In this document: positions 9,433 to 18,964 of the stretch, in pieces
Numbering within the stretch: position 1 is the first letter of the stretch
Layout of the letters: each line of letters opens with the position of its first letter
DNA from: Candidatus Altarchaeales archaeon ex4484_96
Lineage (GTDB): Archaea; Altiarchaeota; Altiarchaeia; IMC4; QMZM01
Length of the DNA: 43,236 nucleotides
Direction of reading: 5' to 3'
NCBI GenBank assembly: GCA_002254405.1
Contig: NJDH01000002.1
Span: 1 to 43,236 of the forward strand
Made by a program: the position numbers and the translations under genes
The notes under the pieces: generated by a model
Told to the model about the DNA's origin: nothing
The model's input: the letters and a program-made list of their open reading frames with translations, nothing else
The model's database searches: none

Positions 9433-10023
9433 ATGGAGGAAGAAAACCAGCTGAACCTGAGGGAAGAATACAGCAGTATAATAAATTCCCCGCAGGATAA
9501 GGGCAGGCTGAACCCAAGACATGTTTTTTTCCCCGCCATACTCGCCGGCTTAAGCATCAGCGTAATAGCATACTTTTGGGATATAACCCAATATGGTATT
9601 TTATTCGCATCCTTTGGCTCATCAGCTTTCATATTATATGTCACACCCAATGCCAAACAGGCTCAACTGAGAAACATACTAGGGGCTTATCCGCTGGCGG
9701 GATTCTTCGGTTATCTGTCTGCGACCTACATAATGCCTTACATAAATTTCGCGGATATCACATTCGATTACGCGGTTACGGGGGGTATAGCCGTCATGTT
9801 GACCACCCTGGCAATGCTTACCACCAGATTCGAGCACGGGCCGGCGGCGGGAGCAGCCCTCGCCTTCGTGATAAAGGAACCTGATGTGATAGCTGTTTTT
9901 CTTCTGATAGGCGGAGGCATCACCCTGCTGATAATAGCCAGAATATTAACCTTTATGGTTAAGGAGGAATACGAGCTAGAGCAGGCCATTAGACATACAC
10001 TGCATCTGGGTGAAACAAAATAA
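9433..10023 (+). CDS. HPP-family integral membrane protein
   Basis: Four to six TM segments; ILFASFGSSAFILYVTPNAKQAQLRNILGAYPLAGFFGYLSA resembles the HPP family signature. Confidence 0.65.
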   Translation: MEEENQLNLREEYSSIINSPQDKGRLNPRHVFFPAILAGLSISVIAYFWDITQYGILFASFGSSAFILYVTPNAKQAQLRNILGAYPLAGFFGYLSATYIMPYINFADITFDYAVTGGIAVMLTTLAMLTTRFEHGPAAGAALAFVIKEPDVIAVFLLIGGGITLLIIARILTFMVKEEYELEQAIRHTLHLGETK

Positions 10024-10048
10024 CTTAACTCGCTCCCTAAATAATTAA

Positions 10049-11197
10049 GTGAACACTAAATCAAAGATTTACCTGAAAAAAAGATTCAAAAAATATTTCT
10101 GGGACAACATAATCGATGCACCTGATGACATAGAACACCGTGAGTTTGGAACAGGGACCCTGGATGCTAAAATAAAGGTAAGGCATAAATCCTTCAAATC
10201 AGCTAAGGAACTCTCAGGTTATCTGAAAAGAGAAGCACCCTACTTCATCTCCTATTCTGCAGCATACTATCGTTTCCCGGAAAACCAGCCTATGGAAAAA
10301 AAGCAATGGATTGGAGCAGAGCTGGTATTCGACCTAGACAAGGAAATGGATTATTTTATTGAAGAATCACTCAACGAGGTGAAAGAGGAGGCCTTAAACC
10401 TATTCGAGTTTCTATTAGAGGATTTTGGTGTTAGAAAAAAAGACATCAAAATCAATTTCTCAGGCAGCAAAGGATACCACATTCACGTCTCCAACCCCCA
10501 GGTGAATGCCTTAGACAAAGACTCAAGACAGGAATTAGTTGATTACGTTACCGCCAACGGATTTGACCTCGATTATTATTTTACCAGAGAGGCTGTAAGC
10601 GGCGTAAACCTAGGGGGGCGGGGAGATTTCCACTCCAAAGACGATAATACCGCAGTAGTCAGAGGCCCAACCGAAGGGGATACAGGCTGGGCTAAAAGAG
10701 CATATGATGTTGCAATGGACCTGGTTTCATCTGACGAGGATAAACTGAAAAAAGAATATAAACTAAGAACAAAACAGGCGAAAATAATAGCCAGCAACCG
10801 AGAACATAACCAGCGCTTTCTAAGGGAGGGTAAATGGGATGCACTAAAGGGTTTAACCAAGCATATGAGAGAAAAGATTATTGAGCGCTATGCTGTTTCA
10901 ATGGTAGAAGACACCGACCGGATGGTCACAGCCGACACCTCACGACTCATCCGGCTCCCCAACACGCTTCATGGAGGAAGCGGGTTAATAGCCAAAAAAA
11001 CAAAAAACCTGGAGTCATTCAATCCGCTGATTGATGCAATAGCATTCAGCGAAGACGAAGTTGAAGTTATTGTGAAAGAAAATACACCCGCATTCCACCT
11101 AAACGAGAACACATTCAAACTTCGGAAAGGAAAAAACAGGATACCAGAATATGCAGCAGTCTATCTGCTTCTCAAGGATAAAGCCGAAATCGCGTAA
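10049..11197 (+). CDS. priS: DNA primase small (catalytic) subunit
   Basis: GTG start; INFSGSKGYHIHVSNPQV and SRLIRLPNTLHGGSGLIAKK archaeal/eukaryotic primase motifs; LVFDLD. Confidence 0.95.
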   Translation: MNTKSKIYLKKRFKKYFWDNIIDAPDDIEHREFGTGTLDAKIKVRHKSFKSAKELSGYLKREAPYFISYSAAYYRFPENQPMEKKQWIGAELVFDLDKEMDYFIEESLNEVKEEALNLFEFLLEDFGVRKKDIKINFSGSKGYHIHVSNPQVNALDKDSRQELVDYVTANGFDLDYYFTREAVSGVNLGGRGDFHSKDDNTAVVRGPTEGDTGWAKRAYDVAMDLVSSDEDKLKKEYKLRTKQAKIIASNREHNQRFLREGKWDALKGLTKHMREKIIERYAVSMVEDTDRMVTADTSRLIRLPNTLHGGSGLIAKKTKNLESFNPLIDAIAFSEDEVEVIVKENTPAFHLNENTFKLRKGKNRIPEYAAVYLLLKDKAEIA

Positions 11198-11200
11198 AAA

Positions 11201-12079
11201 CTAGATACCATAAAGCTTCGAGATAAAATCAGGGGCGATAATGTCTCTAACCAGAATCGCACCCGTATGCACGTGTATATCATCGCCTTCTATTATGATG
11301 TTTCCTCCATCGAATGTTATCTTATTGGATTCAGAGCTATTGAACCTTATCGAGGGCGTTAATTCACTGCAATCAAATAATTCCCCTGTTTTGTTTACCT
11401 GCTGCAGGGCGCTGCTAAAAGGCTGGCTAACGCATTTGGAGCCGTTCATCGAATAGGGGAAAATCAAAAGCATGTTTTGTTCCATCGACTCCCTCATCTC
11501 CTCGGGTGTTATCACCCCATCGTTGTCTAAATCTTTAGCCTGGGCTGTAGCCGCCTGAAGATAACCTAAAGCCCCCAACACATCACCGTATCCTGATACT
11601 GCATCAACCCCCAGCCTTGAGTCAAGCAAAACATTAACACGCTTCCATTGTCCTGAAGCACGATAAATAATATCAAGATCATCAGGACATGATATGTTAT
11701 CCCTAAGGCAGGCGAAAGCATGACAAGCGTTAAGCAGGCTATGAGATGAATCACCCTCTATCAATACAGAATCCCCTTTAATGTAGACGCCAGTGGAATC
11801 TGCTTTTCTTACGTCGATAACATGACCCTGGCGGTCAGGCAGTGAAATAGCAGACAACTCAAAGTTGCAGGTCAGTATATCCCTATCTGCTGAATCCCTC
11901 AGATTGATGTAGCGCCAGAGCGTAACCTCACTAAAAGGTATATCCGACTTAATGCTCACCCCCGCAATATTGGTCTGATAGCTGTAGTCCGGGGTGCTGA
12001 ATAGATAATATACTGCCAAAACACCGGCGACAAAAAAAAACACCGCAACAGCAATATATTTAATCCTCTCCGCGTTCAT
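11201..12079 (-). CDS. Uncharacterised membrane-anchored extracytoplasmic protein with an EF-hand-like loop
   Basis: Single N-terminal TM (IKYIAVAVFFFVAGVLAVYYLF); loop DLDNDGVITPEE; several Cys. Confidence 0.7.
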   Translation of the reverse strand: MNAERIKYIAVAVFFFVAGVLAVYYLFSTPDYSYQTNIAGVSIKSDIPFSEVTLWRYINLRDSADRDILTCNFELSAISLPDRQGHVIDVRKADSTGVYIKGDSVLIEGDSSHSLLNACHAFACLRDNISCPDDLDIIYRASGQWKRVNVLLDSRLGVDAVSGYGDVLGALGYLQAATAQAKDLDNDGVITPEEMRESMEQNMLLIFPYSMNGSKCVSQPFSSALQQVNKTGELFDCSELTPSIRFNSSESNKITFDGGNIIIEGDDIHVHTGAILVRDIIAPDFISKLYGI

Positions 12080-12106
12080 CTTGACTTATATCATCCGACC
12101 CGGTGA

Positions 12107-12799
12107 TTAAATATCATATCTTTTCGAGCCATAAAGCTTGTTCACTTCTCCGACGACGCTGCTGAACGCAACAATCTCCCCCTCACATAAGCCAAAATAT
12201 ATTTCGGTGACCACAGAACCGACCTCGGATAAAACATTAGCTAGCTTCGAATCCTTCAGGAAGGGGGCGCAAATCTGGGAGTAATATGATACACTTTCAG
12301 CGGAATCGGCTATAGATTCCAAAAGTTTTTTGTTTTTGTAGGCGGCCGCCAGATTACCTATCAGGCTGTTGGGGTCTAGTTTCGAAAGTCTTGACTTTAT
12401 CTTCTTAATGTTGTTTTTATCCTCTAGTTTCTGTAAATCAGATACTAAATCAGTTAATAGCGTTTTTTTTGTGCCGGCATCCCCCAGCAGAATCTCCAGC
12501 GCCTCATCTCTTATGGCCTCATATTCCCTGTCAAAATCCTTCTTTGGGTTAAAGTTATCCACAACATAGGCCTTAAACTCGTCCAGGCTCTTGTTTCGTT
12601 TGTGAACCGCTTTTCTGAACTCATCATCTGATTCATAATCCTTTGAAAGCACCCTCTCAAAGGCCTTAAAAAGCTCATCTATTCTCTCCTCGTCCAGGTT
12701 CTCCGGTGCCGTACCCAATAAAAGCTCTAATCCTGTGAAAAAAACCTTCTCCAGCTGAAATATTCTCTCAGCAAGTATCGAAGCGTCTTCATCGGACAT
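12107..12799 (-). CDS. Uncharacterised helical cytoplasmic protein
   Basis: ORF with start placed at MSDEDASILAERIFQLEKVFF (cat at 12797-12799); no family recognised. Confidence 0.6.
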   Translation of the reverse strand: MSDEDASILAERIFQLEKVFFTGLELLLGTAPENLDEERIDELFKAFERVLSKDYESDDEFRKAVHKRNKSLDEFKAYVVDNFNPKKDFDREYEAIRDEALEILLGDAGTKKTLLTDLVSDLQKLEDKNNIKKIKSRLSKLDPNSLIGNLAAAYKNKKLLESIADSAESVSYYSQICAPFLKDSKLANVLSEVGSVVTEIYFGLCEGEIVAFSSVVGEVNKLYGSKRYDI

Positions 12800-12847
12800 A
12801 TTGATACTATATTTCTCAGTCTCATATAAATAAACAAGTAACTGAAA

Positions 12848-13843
12848 ATGCATCTGAAGGTGAGGAAAAAAAACGGGGAAGAAATCAGGAATAAACTCCT
12901 TAAAATGGATGCATTAGATAACATGCGCAGGGTGCAATCAGACGATGAGTATATTTATTTCCCTCTGAAAAAAAAGATGGTATTGCCCAGCACCACAATA
13001 GTTGAAAAAGAGGGATTAGCCAAAAAACATAAACCCCGCAGCCTGCGGGAAAGCCTTGAAGGTAGGCTCCCCGATGAATTGATGAATAATCTGCCTAAAT
13101 CATTTGACCTGATTGGGGACATCGCCCTGCTTGAGATACCTGCGCCGCTATTAAATAAAAAAACCATTATTGGTGATGCACTGCTTAATTCCTTCAAAAA
13201 CATCAAGGTCGTAGCCAGGAAAAAAACATTAATCAAAACCAGATACCGCACAAGAGAGGTTGAGGTTCTCGCAGGAGAGAATAGAACAAAAACAACCCAC
13301 AGGGAACACGGCTGCATATACCTGGTGGATATCAAATCCGCTTATTTCTCACCCAGGCTAAGCCACGAGAGAATGAGGGTCGCTGAACAGGTAAGTGAAG
13401 GCGAGAGAGTTCTGGTCATGTTCGCGGGCGTGGGACCTTATGCTATATTAATAGCCAAAAAAAGAAACCCTAAAAAGGTTGTTGCAGTTGAATTAAATCC
13501 CGAAGCCGCAGAATACATGAAAAAAAACGTTGCCTTAAACAAGGTTAAGGTTGATGTTATTGAAGGGGATGTGAGAGATATAACCCCAAAACTTGGATTA
13601 TTTGATCGCATAATCATGCCTCTTCCCAAAGACGCCGGAGATTTTCTTGATGTGACTTTACCGGCTTTAGATGAGGGAGGAACGGTTCATTACTATGATT
13701 TCGCAGCCGATGAAACAGAAAGCAAAAAAAAATTAGATAATAAAACAAAAAAACTCGGATACAAGATAAAGATACTTGATTCAGTTAAATGCGGCAGCTA
13801 CAGCCCCAACCTGTATCGGACATGCGTGGATTTTAAGCTATGA
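12848..13843 (+). CDS. trm5: tRNA (guanine37-N1)-methyltransferase, Trm5 family
   Basis: TRYRTREVEVLAGENRTKTTHREHGCIYLVDIKSAYFSPRLSHERMRVAE; SAM motif VLVMFAGVGPYAILIAKK. Confidence 0.93.
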   Translation: MHLKVRKKNGEEIRNKLLKMDALDNMRRVQSDDEYIYFPLKKKMVLPSTTIVEKEGLAKKHKPRSLRESLEGRLPDELMNNLPKSFDLIGDIALLEIPAPLLNKKTIIGDALLNSFKNIKVVARKKTLIKTRYRTREVEVLAGENRTKTTHREHGCIYLVDIKSAYFSPRLSHERMRVAEQVSEGERVLVMFAGVGPYAILIAKKRNPKKVVAVELNPEAAEYMKKNVALNKVKVDVIEGDVRDITPKLGLFDRIIMPLPKDAGDFLDVTLPALDEGGTVHYYDFAADETESKKKLDNKTKKLGYKIKILDSVKCGSYSPNLYRTCVDFKL

Positions 13844-15559
13844 TTGCTGGATGTAATAGTATTCGCCTGTGCTTTTCTGCTCCCGGTCCTTCACAGAACC
13901 CGGTTTATTGGCTCTAGGCCGCCCTGAATCAATATCTCTCCTGAAGGAAACATCCATCTGCTTCAGAAACAGATTCATCCCATCCCTCAGGCTAAGAGAA
14001 CCTGAAGCACTGCCTTCAACCCCGGATTTGCCTGAGAAAACCATCAGCTCATCGGATAAATAATCAAGCAGCAGGATGTCGTGGTCTACCACAAGCACCG
14101 TGGTTTTTTTCTCCTGGGCGAAATGGGTCAGTATTTTAGCAAACCTAAGCCTCTCCTCAACATCAAGATAAGCTGACGGCTCGTCCAGCAGATACAGGTC
14201 GGCTTTTTTACTCAAGCAGTCAGCTAATGCAACCCTCTGCAGCTCACCCCCCGACAGCTCATCCAATGAAGAAGCAAGAAGATGGGATAGATTCAGTTTC
14301 TCGATGAAATAAGCGTTTAATTTCAGCGAATTCACGCTATCAGAGGATGTCTTAATATACTGTGGCTTATATGAGACCAGCATGTCAATATCCAGTTTAA
14401 TGTTATCAGGTGATACAACATCAGCCAGCATCTTAACGAAGGTTGTTTTTCCGGTGGCATTAGGCCCAAGTATACCCAACACCTGAGGTTTATATAATAA
14501 GCTGCCTTCCACTATTAAATCAAACCCGGGGTATTTCTTCTCCAGAATAGGATACTCTACCAGCTGCCTTCTCTTGACAGCCTCGTTGGGGGATGCAATA
14601 GTATACGATAATTCACCCCTGAATCTTACGTTCTCTGATTTAAGGAAACCAGACAGATACTCGTTTAAGCCCACCCGAACCCCCTTTATGTTGGATACGA
14701 CCCCGTATGCACCGGATTTACCATATAATATGTGAACATAATCCGATAGATAATCTAACACCACAAGATCGTGCTCGATGACGAATACATTACTGTCGGA
14801 TAAAGACCTGATAGTGCGGGCTACATTAAGCCGCTCCCGAACATCCAGATAGGAGGAGGGCTCATCCAGCAGATAAACATCGGCTTCCCGGATAAGGCAC
14901 GCTGCGATAGCCAGCTTCTGAAGCTCCCCCCCGCTGAGTGAATCAACCTTTTTATTTAGGAAAGAATCCAACCCCAAAGCATCTGTTAATTCCCCCAGCT
15001 TACCTAACTCATCCCGTTGCTTGAGCACATCCCCAGCAGAGCCCTTAACAATACGGGGAATCGATTCCACATACTGGGGCTTATAGACTGCCTTAAGCGT
15101 TCCATCAGCAAGTTTCGACAGATAATTTTGGATTTCATTGCCGCGGAATCTCTCTAAAACCTCATCCCACCTAGCATCGCCTCCCAGATTAGGTTTAAGC
15201 TCACCGGCGAGTATCTTTAAAACAGTGGTTTTCCCGATTCCGTTGCTGCCCACAATCCCCACCACACCATCTTTTGGGGTGGGCAGGTTAAATATCCTGA
15301 AACCGTTTACACCATACTGGTGTATTGGTTCGCTTAGTTCCTCAGGCAGATTTATTATCGATAAAGCACCATAAGGGCATTTTTTAACACATATCCCACA
15401 TCCGCTGCATAGTATTTCACTTATCACCGGCTTACCTGAGTCCTCATCCACTGTTATGGTCTCATCACCTGTTCGGACTTTCGGGCATACCCTCATGCAA
15501 AGCATCCGACAGTCACCGGGCTTGCATCGGTCCCTATCTAAAACAGCTATGCGAGGCAT
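13838..15559 (-). CDS. Ribosome recycling ATPase ABCE1/Rli1
   Basis: N-terminal FeS domain (CKPGDCRMLCMRVCPKV; CSGCGICVKKCPYGALSIINLP) plus twin ABC domains (GSNGIGKTT, LSGGELQ, GPNATGKTT, LSGGELQ). Confidence 0.97.
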   Translation of the reverse strand: MPRIAVLDRDRCKPGDCRMLCMRVCPKVRTGDETITVDEDSGKPVISEILCSGCGICVKKCPYGALSIINLPEELSEPIHQYGVNGFRIFNLPTPKDGVVGIVGSNGIGKTTVLKILAGELKPNLGGDARWDEVLERFRGNEIQNYLSKLADGTLKAVYKPQYVESIPRIVKGSAGDVLKQRDELGKLGELTDALGLDSFLNKKVDSLSGGELQKLAIAACLIREADVYLLDEPSSYLDVRERLNVARTIRSLSDSNVFVIEHDLVVLDYLSDYVHILYGKSGAYGVVSNIKGVRVGLNEYLSGFLKSENVRFRGELSYTIASPNEAVKRRQLVEYPILEKKYPGFDLIVEGSLLYKPQVLGILGPNATGKTTFVKMLADVVSPDNIKLDIDMLVSYKPQYIKTSSDSVNSLKLNAYFIEKLNLSHLLASSLDELSGGELQRVALADCLSKKADLYLLDEPSAYLDVEERLRFAKILTHFAQEKKTTVLVVDHDILLLDYLSDELMVFSGKSGVEGSASGSLSLRDGMNLFLKQMDVSFRRDIDSGRPRANKPGSVKDREQKSTGEYYYIQQS

Positions 15560-15560
15560 T

Positions 15561-16202
15561 TTATTTTATATTAGAAGAGTACATTAGATGGTTTTTCTCC
15601 AGATCCCTGCCTTCCCCCAATGGACCGTGTCCTGGCAGTAACCGTTTCACTCCGTCTTTGAGATATAGTTTATGCAGGTTATCCAATGAAATCATAAGTT
15701 TATTGAAGTCCCCCCCTGGCAGGTCGCTTCTCCCTATGCCGTCCCTGAAAACAACATCTCCGCTGAATAAATAACCAGAGTCTCTCTCATATAAACAGAC
15801 GCTTCCAGCACTATGACCTGGGGTGTAGATTACCTTAAGCCGGGCCTCACCTAAATCAATAACATCCCCGTGACCTAATATAACATCAACTTTAATCGGA
15901 GGGTATTGGGTGTTGAACAGATCACATAATATGTGTTTGCTGTCCCCCACTTCAAGATACTCTGCTGCCAGCTGATGAGCGTAAACTCTTGTGTTGTAGT
16001 TTAGCACAATCTGCGATGCGAGGGCAACATGATCATAGTGCTCGTGGGTTAGTATGAGATAGTCTATTTGGATATTTAACTTACTAGTCTCTTTTATTAT
16101 ATTAGCGTAATCTGTTCCAGTATCCACTAAAGCGGTCTTATCTGATTTCACAAGATAGGAGTTGGAGCCATATCCCACGCCCGGTATCGGATAAACCTTC
16201 AT
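15561..16202 (-). CDS. MBL-fold metallohydrolase (glyoxalase II-like)
   Basis: LTHEHYDHVA (THxHxDH), TPGHSAGSVCLY, FSGDVVFRDGIGRSDLPGG, LLPGHGPLG; start assigned at MKVYPIPGVGYGSNSYLV. Confidence 0.88.
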   Translation of the reverse strand: MKVYPIPGVGYGSNSYLVKSDKTALVDTGTDYANIIKETSKLNIQIDYLILTHEHYDHVALASQIVLNYNTRVYAHQLAAEYLEVGDSKHILCDLFNTQYPPIKVDVILGHGDVIDLGEARLKVIYTPGHSAGSVCLYERDSGYLFSGDVVFRDGIGRSDLPGGDFNKLMISLDNLHKLYLKDGVKRLLPGHGPLGEGRDLEKNHLMYSSNIK

Positions 16203-16312
16203 AGATAGATACTGTGAACAGGGGATTATATACAAAAATATAAGCCGACGACAGACGAGCCACACACGCAAACGCTAGTGGCTCAAAAAAAGACAAAACA
16301 ACAAAAAAAAAA

Positions 16313-16453
16313 GCCGAGGTGGCAGAGTTCGGACAAACGCGCGGGACTTGAGAAATCCAAACCCCAAGGGGGTTTGATTCCCCCCTAAATCCAATGGATT
16401 TAAGAGATCCCGTTCCCCTCTGGGGAGCTAGGGTTCAAATCCCTACCTCGGCG
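16313..16453 (+). tRNA. tRNA-Ser (anticodon TGA) with a 54-nt intron (16353-16406) at position 37/38
   Basis: Acceptor GCCGAGG/CCTCGGC, discriminator G, variable arm CCCC-TCT-GGGG, T-arm TAGGG-TTCAAAT-CCCTA; spliced anticodon arm CGGGA-CTTGAGA-TCCCG. Confidence 0.93.
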
Positions 16454-16808
16454 TCGGAGTATGCCGACGACAAATGGCGCACACCCCCAACCCAGGGAGT
16501 GCACCTTAATCCTTAATAGGTCTTTTCAATCATACAATCTATATAAAAAAGAGGAGAGAGTGATCCCCTCCCACGGTTTAGGTGAAAATCCTTACTCGAC
16601 ATCCACCCAAAAAAAAAACAGGGGAATAACAGGATAGAACCGCTTATTTTTATATACATGTTCGCTATAATAATAGTTCGTTCTGGTTTAGCACACGCAT
16701 CTAACCAAAAAAAAAAACCGGCGAGCGGAATATAAGACCGCGAATGGAGTTGGTTTACTCTATTTATCCGGTAATCACACCACAACACCAACAGAATAAA
16801 TAAACAAA

Positions 16809-17315
16809 ATGGCGAAGAAACCCGAGAAAAAAGAAGAAAAAAAACCCAAAGAATCCAAGAAAAAACAAGGAGAGGACTTCAAATACAGACTAAGGCTAGC
16901 AGGATTCATACTAGACGGAAACCAGAACCTGGTAAAAGCATTAACCGGAATAAAAGGTGTGGGAAGACAAACATCCTATGCAGTAATCAAATCACTAAAC
17001 ATGGAAACCCACAGAAAACTAGGCACACTCGAAGACGACGAAGTAACAAAAATAGAAGAAACACTCAAAATCCTGGATAAAAAACTCCCCCCATGGATGC
17101 TCAACCGCCAAAAAGACCCATACAGCGGAGAAAACAAACACGTAATCGGCTCAGACCTTGAGATGGCCAACAGAGACGACATACTCAAGCTGAGAAAAAT
17201 CAAAGCCTACCGAGGAGTCAGACACTCAATCGGATTACCCGTCAGAGGACAACGAACAAGAACCTCCTTCAGGAAAGGAACCACAGTAGGCGTAAGCAGG
17301 AGGAAGACCAAATAA
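16809..17315 (+). CDS. rps13: Ribosomal protein uS13 with a Lys-rich N-terminal extension
   Basis: [40 protein letters not shown]... [23 protein letters not shown]. Confidence 0.97.
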   Translation: MAKKPEKKEEKKPKESKKKQGEDFKYRLRLAGFILDGNQNLVKALTGIKGVGRQTSYAVIKSLNMETHRKLGTLEDDEVTKIEETLKILDKKLPPWMLNRQKDPYSGENKHVIGSDLEMANRDDILKLRKIKAYRGVRHSIGLPVRGQRTRTSFRKGTTVGVSRRKTK

Positions 17316-17317
17316 AA

Positions 17318-17881
17318 ATGGGCGACCCCAAAAAACAAAGAAGGAAATACGAGAGACCCAGACACCCCTGGAAAGAAGAAAGAATCAACCAGGAAACCCA
17401 GATATCAGAAAAATACGGGCTCGTAAACCGAAAAGAAATATGGAAAGCTAAATCCAAGATAGACCGCTTCAGAAAAGGAGCCAGAGAATTCATGGGCTCA
17501 GAAGACCCAGAAACAGAGAAAAAGAAAACCCAGCTGTTAAGCCGCCTAAACAAACTAGGACTCATCGAATCACACTCCCTGGAAGACGTATTAAGGCTTA
17601 AAACAGAAGACCTGCTGGAAAGGCGACTGCAGACTATAGTATACCGCAATGGCTTAGCGAACACAATAAAACAAGCAAGACAATTTGTCGTCCACGGCCA
17701 TATACTCGTAGGAGACAGGATAGTAAACGTACCAAGCTACATAATAGAAGATGGGGTTGAAAACCAAGTGAAGCTGAAAAAAGAAATGAAAGCAGCCGAG
17801 AAACCCAAAAAAAAGGATAAACCAGAGGAAAACAAGGAAACAAAAATAAAACCAGCTAAATCAGAGAAGAAAAAAAGATAA
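17318..17881 (+). CDS. rps4: Ribosomal protein uS4 with a charged C-terminal tail
   Basis: [26 protein letters not shown]..., S4 domain [38 protein letters not shown]. Confidence 0.97.
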   Translation: MGDPKKQRRKYERPRHPWKEERINQETQISEKYGLVNRKEIWKAKSKIDRFRKGAREFMGSEDPETEKKKTQLLSRLNKLGLIESHSLEDVLRLKTEDLLERRLQTIVYRNGLANTIKQARQFVVHGHILVGDRIVNVPSYIIEDGVENQVKLKKEMKAAEKPKKKDKPEENKETKIKPAKSEKKKR

Positions 17882-17883
17882 AG

Positions 17884-18369
17884 ATGACGGATGAAAAAAC
17901 AAAACCAGATGATAAAGAAACCAAGATAGAGAAAAAAGAGGAAGAAACAGAACCAAAGACTGTAGCTAAACCAAAAAAGAAAAAACAGCTTTGGGGCGTA
18001 CTACACATATATTCCTCCAAAAACAACACAATACTGCATGTCACAGACATAACAGGATCCGAGACCATAAGCTTTAAATCAGGAGGGCAGATAGTGAGAT
18101 CCCAAAGAGAGGAATCATCACCTTATGCCGCGATGAAAGCAGCCAGCTTAATAGCTGATGATATCATAGGCAAGGGAATAACAGGATTGCATATTAAAGT
18201 CAGAGGGCCAGGCGGACACAATGGCCCAAGATACCCGGGTAAAGGAGCGCAGGCTGCTATAAGAGCAATATCCAGAACACCCCTGACCATAGGGAAAATA
18301 GAGAATGTCACCCCCATGTCAAGGGGAGGCTGCAGGCCTAAGGGAGGTAGAAGAGGCAGAAGAGTGTAA
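17884..18369 (+). CDS. rps11: Ribosomal protein uS11 with a charged N-terminal extension
   Basis: [35 protein letters not shown]... [15 protein letters not shown]. Confidence 0.97.
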   Translation: MTDEKTKPDDKETKIEKKEEETEPKTVAKPKKKKQLWGVLHIYSSKNNTILHVTDITGSETISFKSGGQIVRSQREESSPYAAMKAASLIADDIIGKGITGLHIKVRGPGGHNGPRYPGKGAQAAIRAISRTPLTIGKIENVTPMSRGGCRPKGGRRGRRV

Positions 18370-18373
18370 TAAA

Positions 18374-18961
18374 ATGAAGCTCAAAATAAACAAAAAAACA
18401 GATAATAGAATAGAATTCAATTTAGAGGGTATTGACTCCTGCATGGCAAACGCGCTGAGGAGGATAATAATATCAGAGATACCTATTATGGCAGTGGAGG
18501 AGGTAACATTCTATGATAACTCCTCTGTGATACACGATGAATTACTGGCTCATAGGATGGGTCTGGTTCCCCTGAAAACAGATCCAGCAGGCCCAGACAG
18601 CATTAAAATAAGCCTGGATGTCAAAGGCCCTAAAACAGTGTACGCCGGTGATTTAAAGCTGGCGCAGATAAAAGCCAAAGGAGCAGACAAGAAAACAGAT
18701 GATATAGTAGTATACGATAAAATGTTGCTGGTGAAACTCACCGAAAACCAGAAAATAAAACTCGAGGCAACAGCTAAATTAGGCAAAGGAAAAGAGCATA
18801 TGAAATGGCAGGGTGCTCTAGCATCATATGAGCAAGTAGACGATGAAAAATTCGTTTTCTTCGTTGAAAGCTACGGCCAGATGAAGATTGAGGATCTGAT
18901 AAAAAAATCCCTTAACATATTCAAAGAAAAAATTGAGGGATTCAAGTCAGGTATTAAATAA
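18374..18961 (+). CDS. rpoD: RNA polymerase subunit Rpo3 (RpoD), short form without Fe-S domain
   Basis: MKLKINKKTDNRIEFNLEGIDSCMANALRRIIISEIPIMAVEEVTFYDNSSVIHDELLAHRMGLVPL; start moved to the ATG at 18374. Confidence 0.95.
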   Translation: MKLKINKKTDNRIEFNLEGIDSCMANALRRIIISEIPIMAVEEVTFYDNSSVIHDELLAHRMGLVPLKTDPAGPDSIKISLDVKGPKTVYAGDLKLAQIKAKGADKKTDDIVVYDKMLLVKLTENQKIKLEATAKLGKGKEHMKWQGALASYEQVDDEKFVFFVESYGQMKIEDLIKKSLNIFKEKIEGFKSGIK

Positions 18962-18964
18962 AAA

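Noticed and set aside
9390-9656. N-terminal 89-aa extension of the GatE ORF
   Set aside because: Conserved GatE start is MDYKKLGFKAGIEIHQ; the extension overlaps the divergent HPP-family gene and its promoter.
16313-16453. Initial reading of this gene as tRNA-Leu because of its long variable arm
   Set aside because: Discriminator is G and the spliced anticodon is TGA, which fits Ser.
16449-16472. Hairpin CGTCGG-AGTATG-CCGACG just after tRNA-Ser as a terminator
   Set aside because: Short stem without a following T-run, and hairpin-dependent termination is not well established in archaea.
16454-16640. Possible C/D or H/ACA guide RNA or SRP/RNase P RNA in the tRNA-Ser/uS13 gap
   Set aside because: No convincing C/D box pair, H/ACA layout or SRP/RNase P signature was found by eye.
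16513-16791. 92-aa minus-strand ORF between tRNA-Ser and uS13
   Set aside because: Low-complexity composition with poly-A/T runs, no recognisable domain, and it overlaps the probable promoter/leader.
18305-18373. 23-aa upstream extension of RpoD overlapping uS11
   Set aside because: Rpo3 homology starts at the ATG at 18374.
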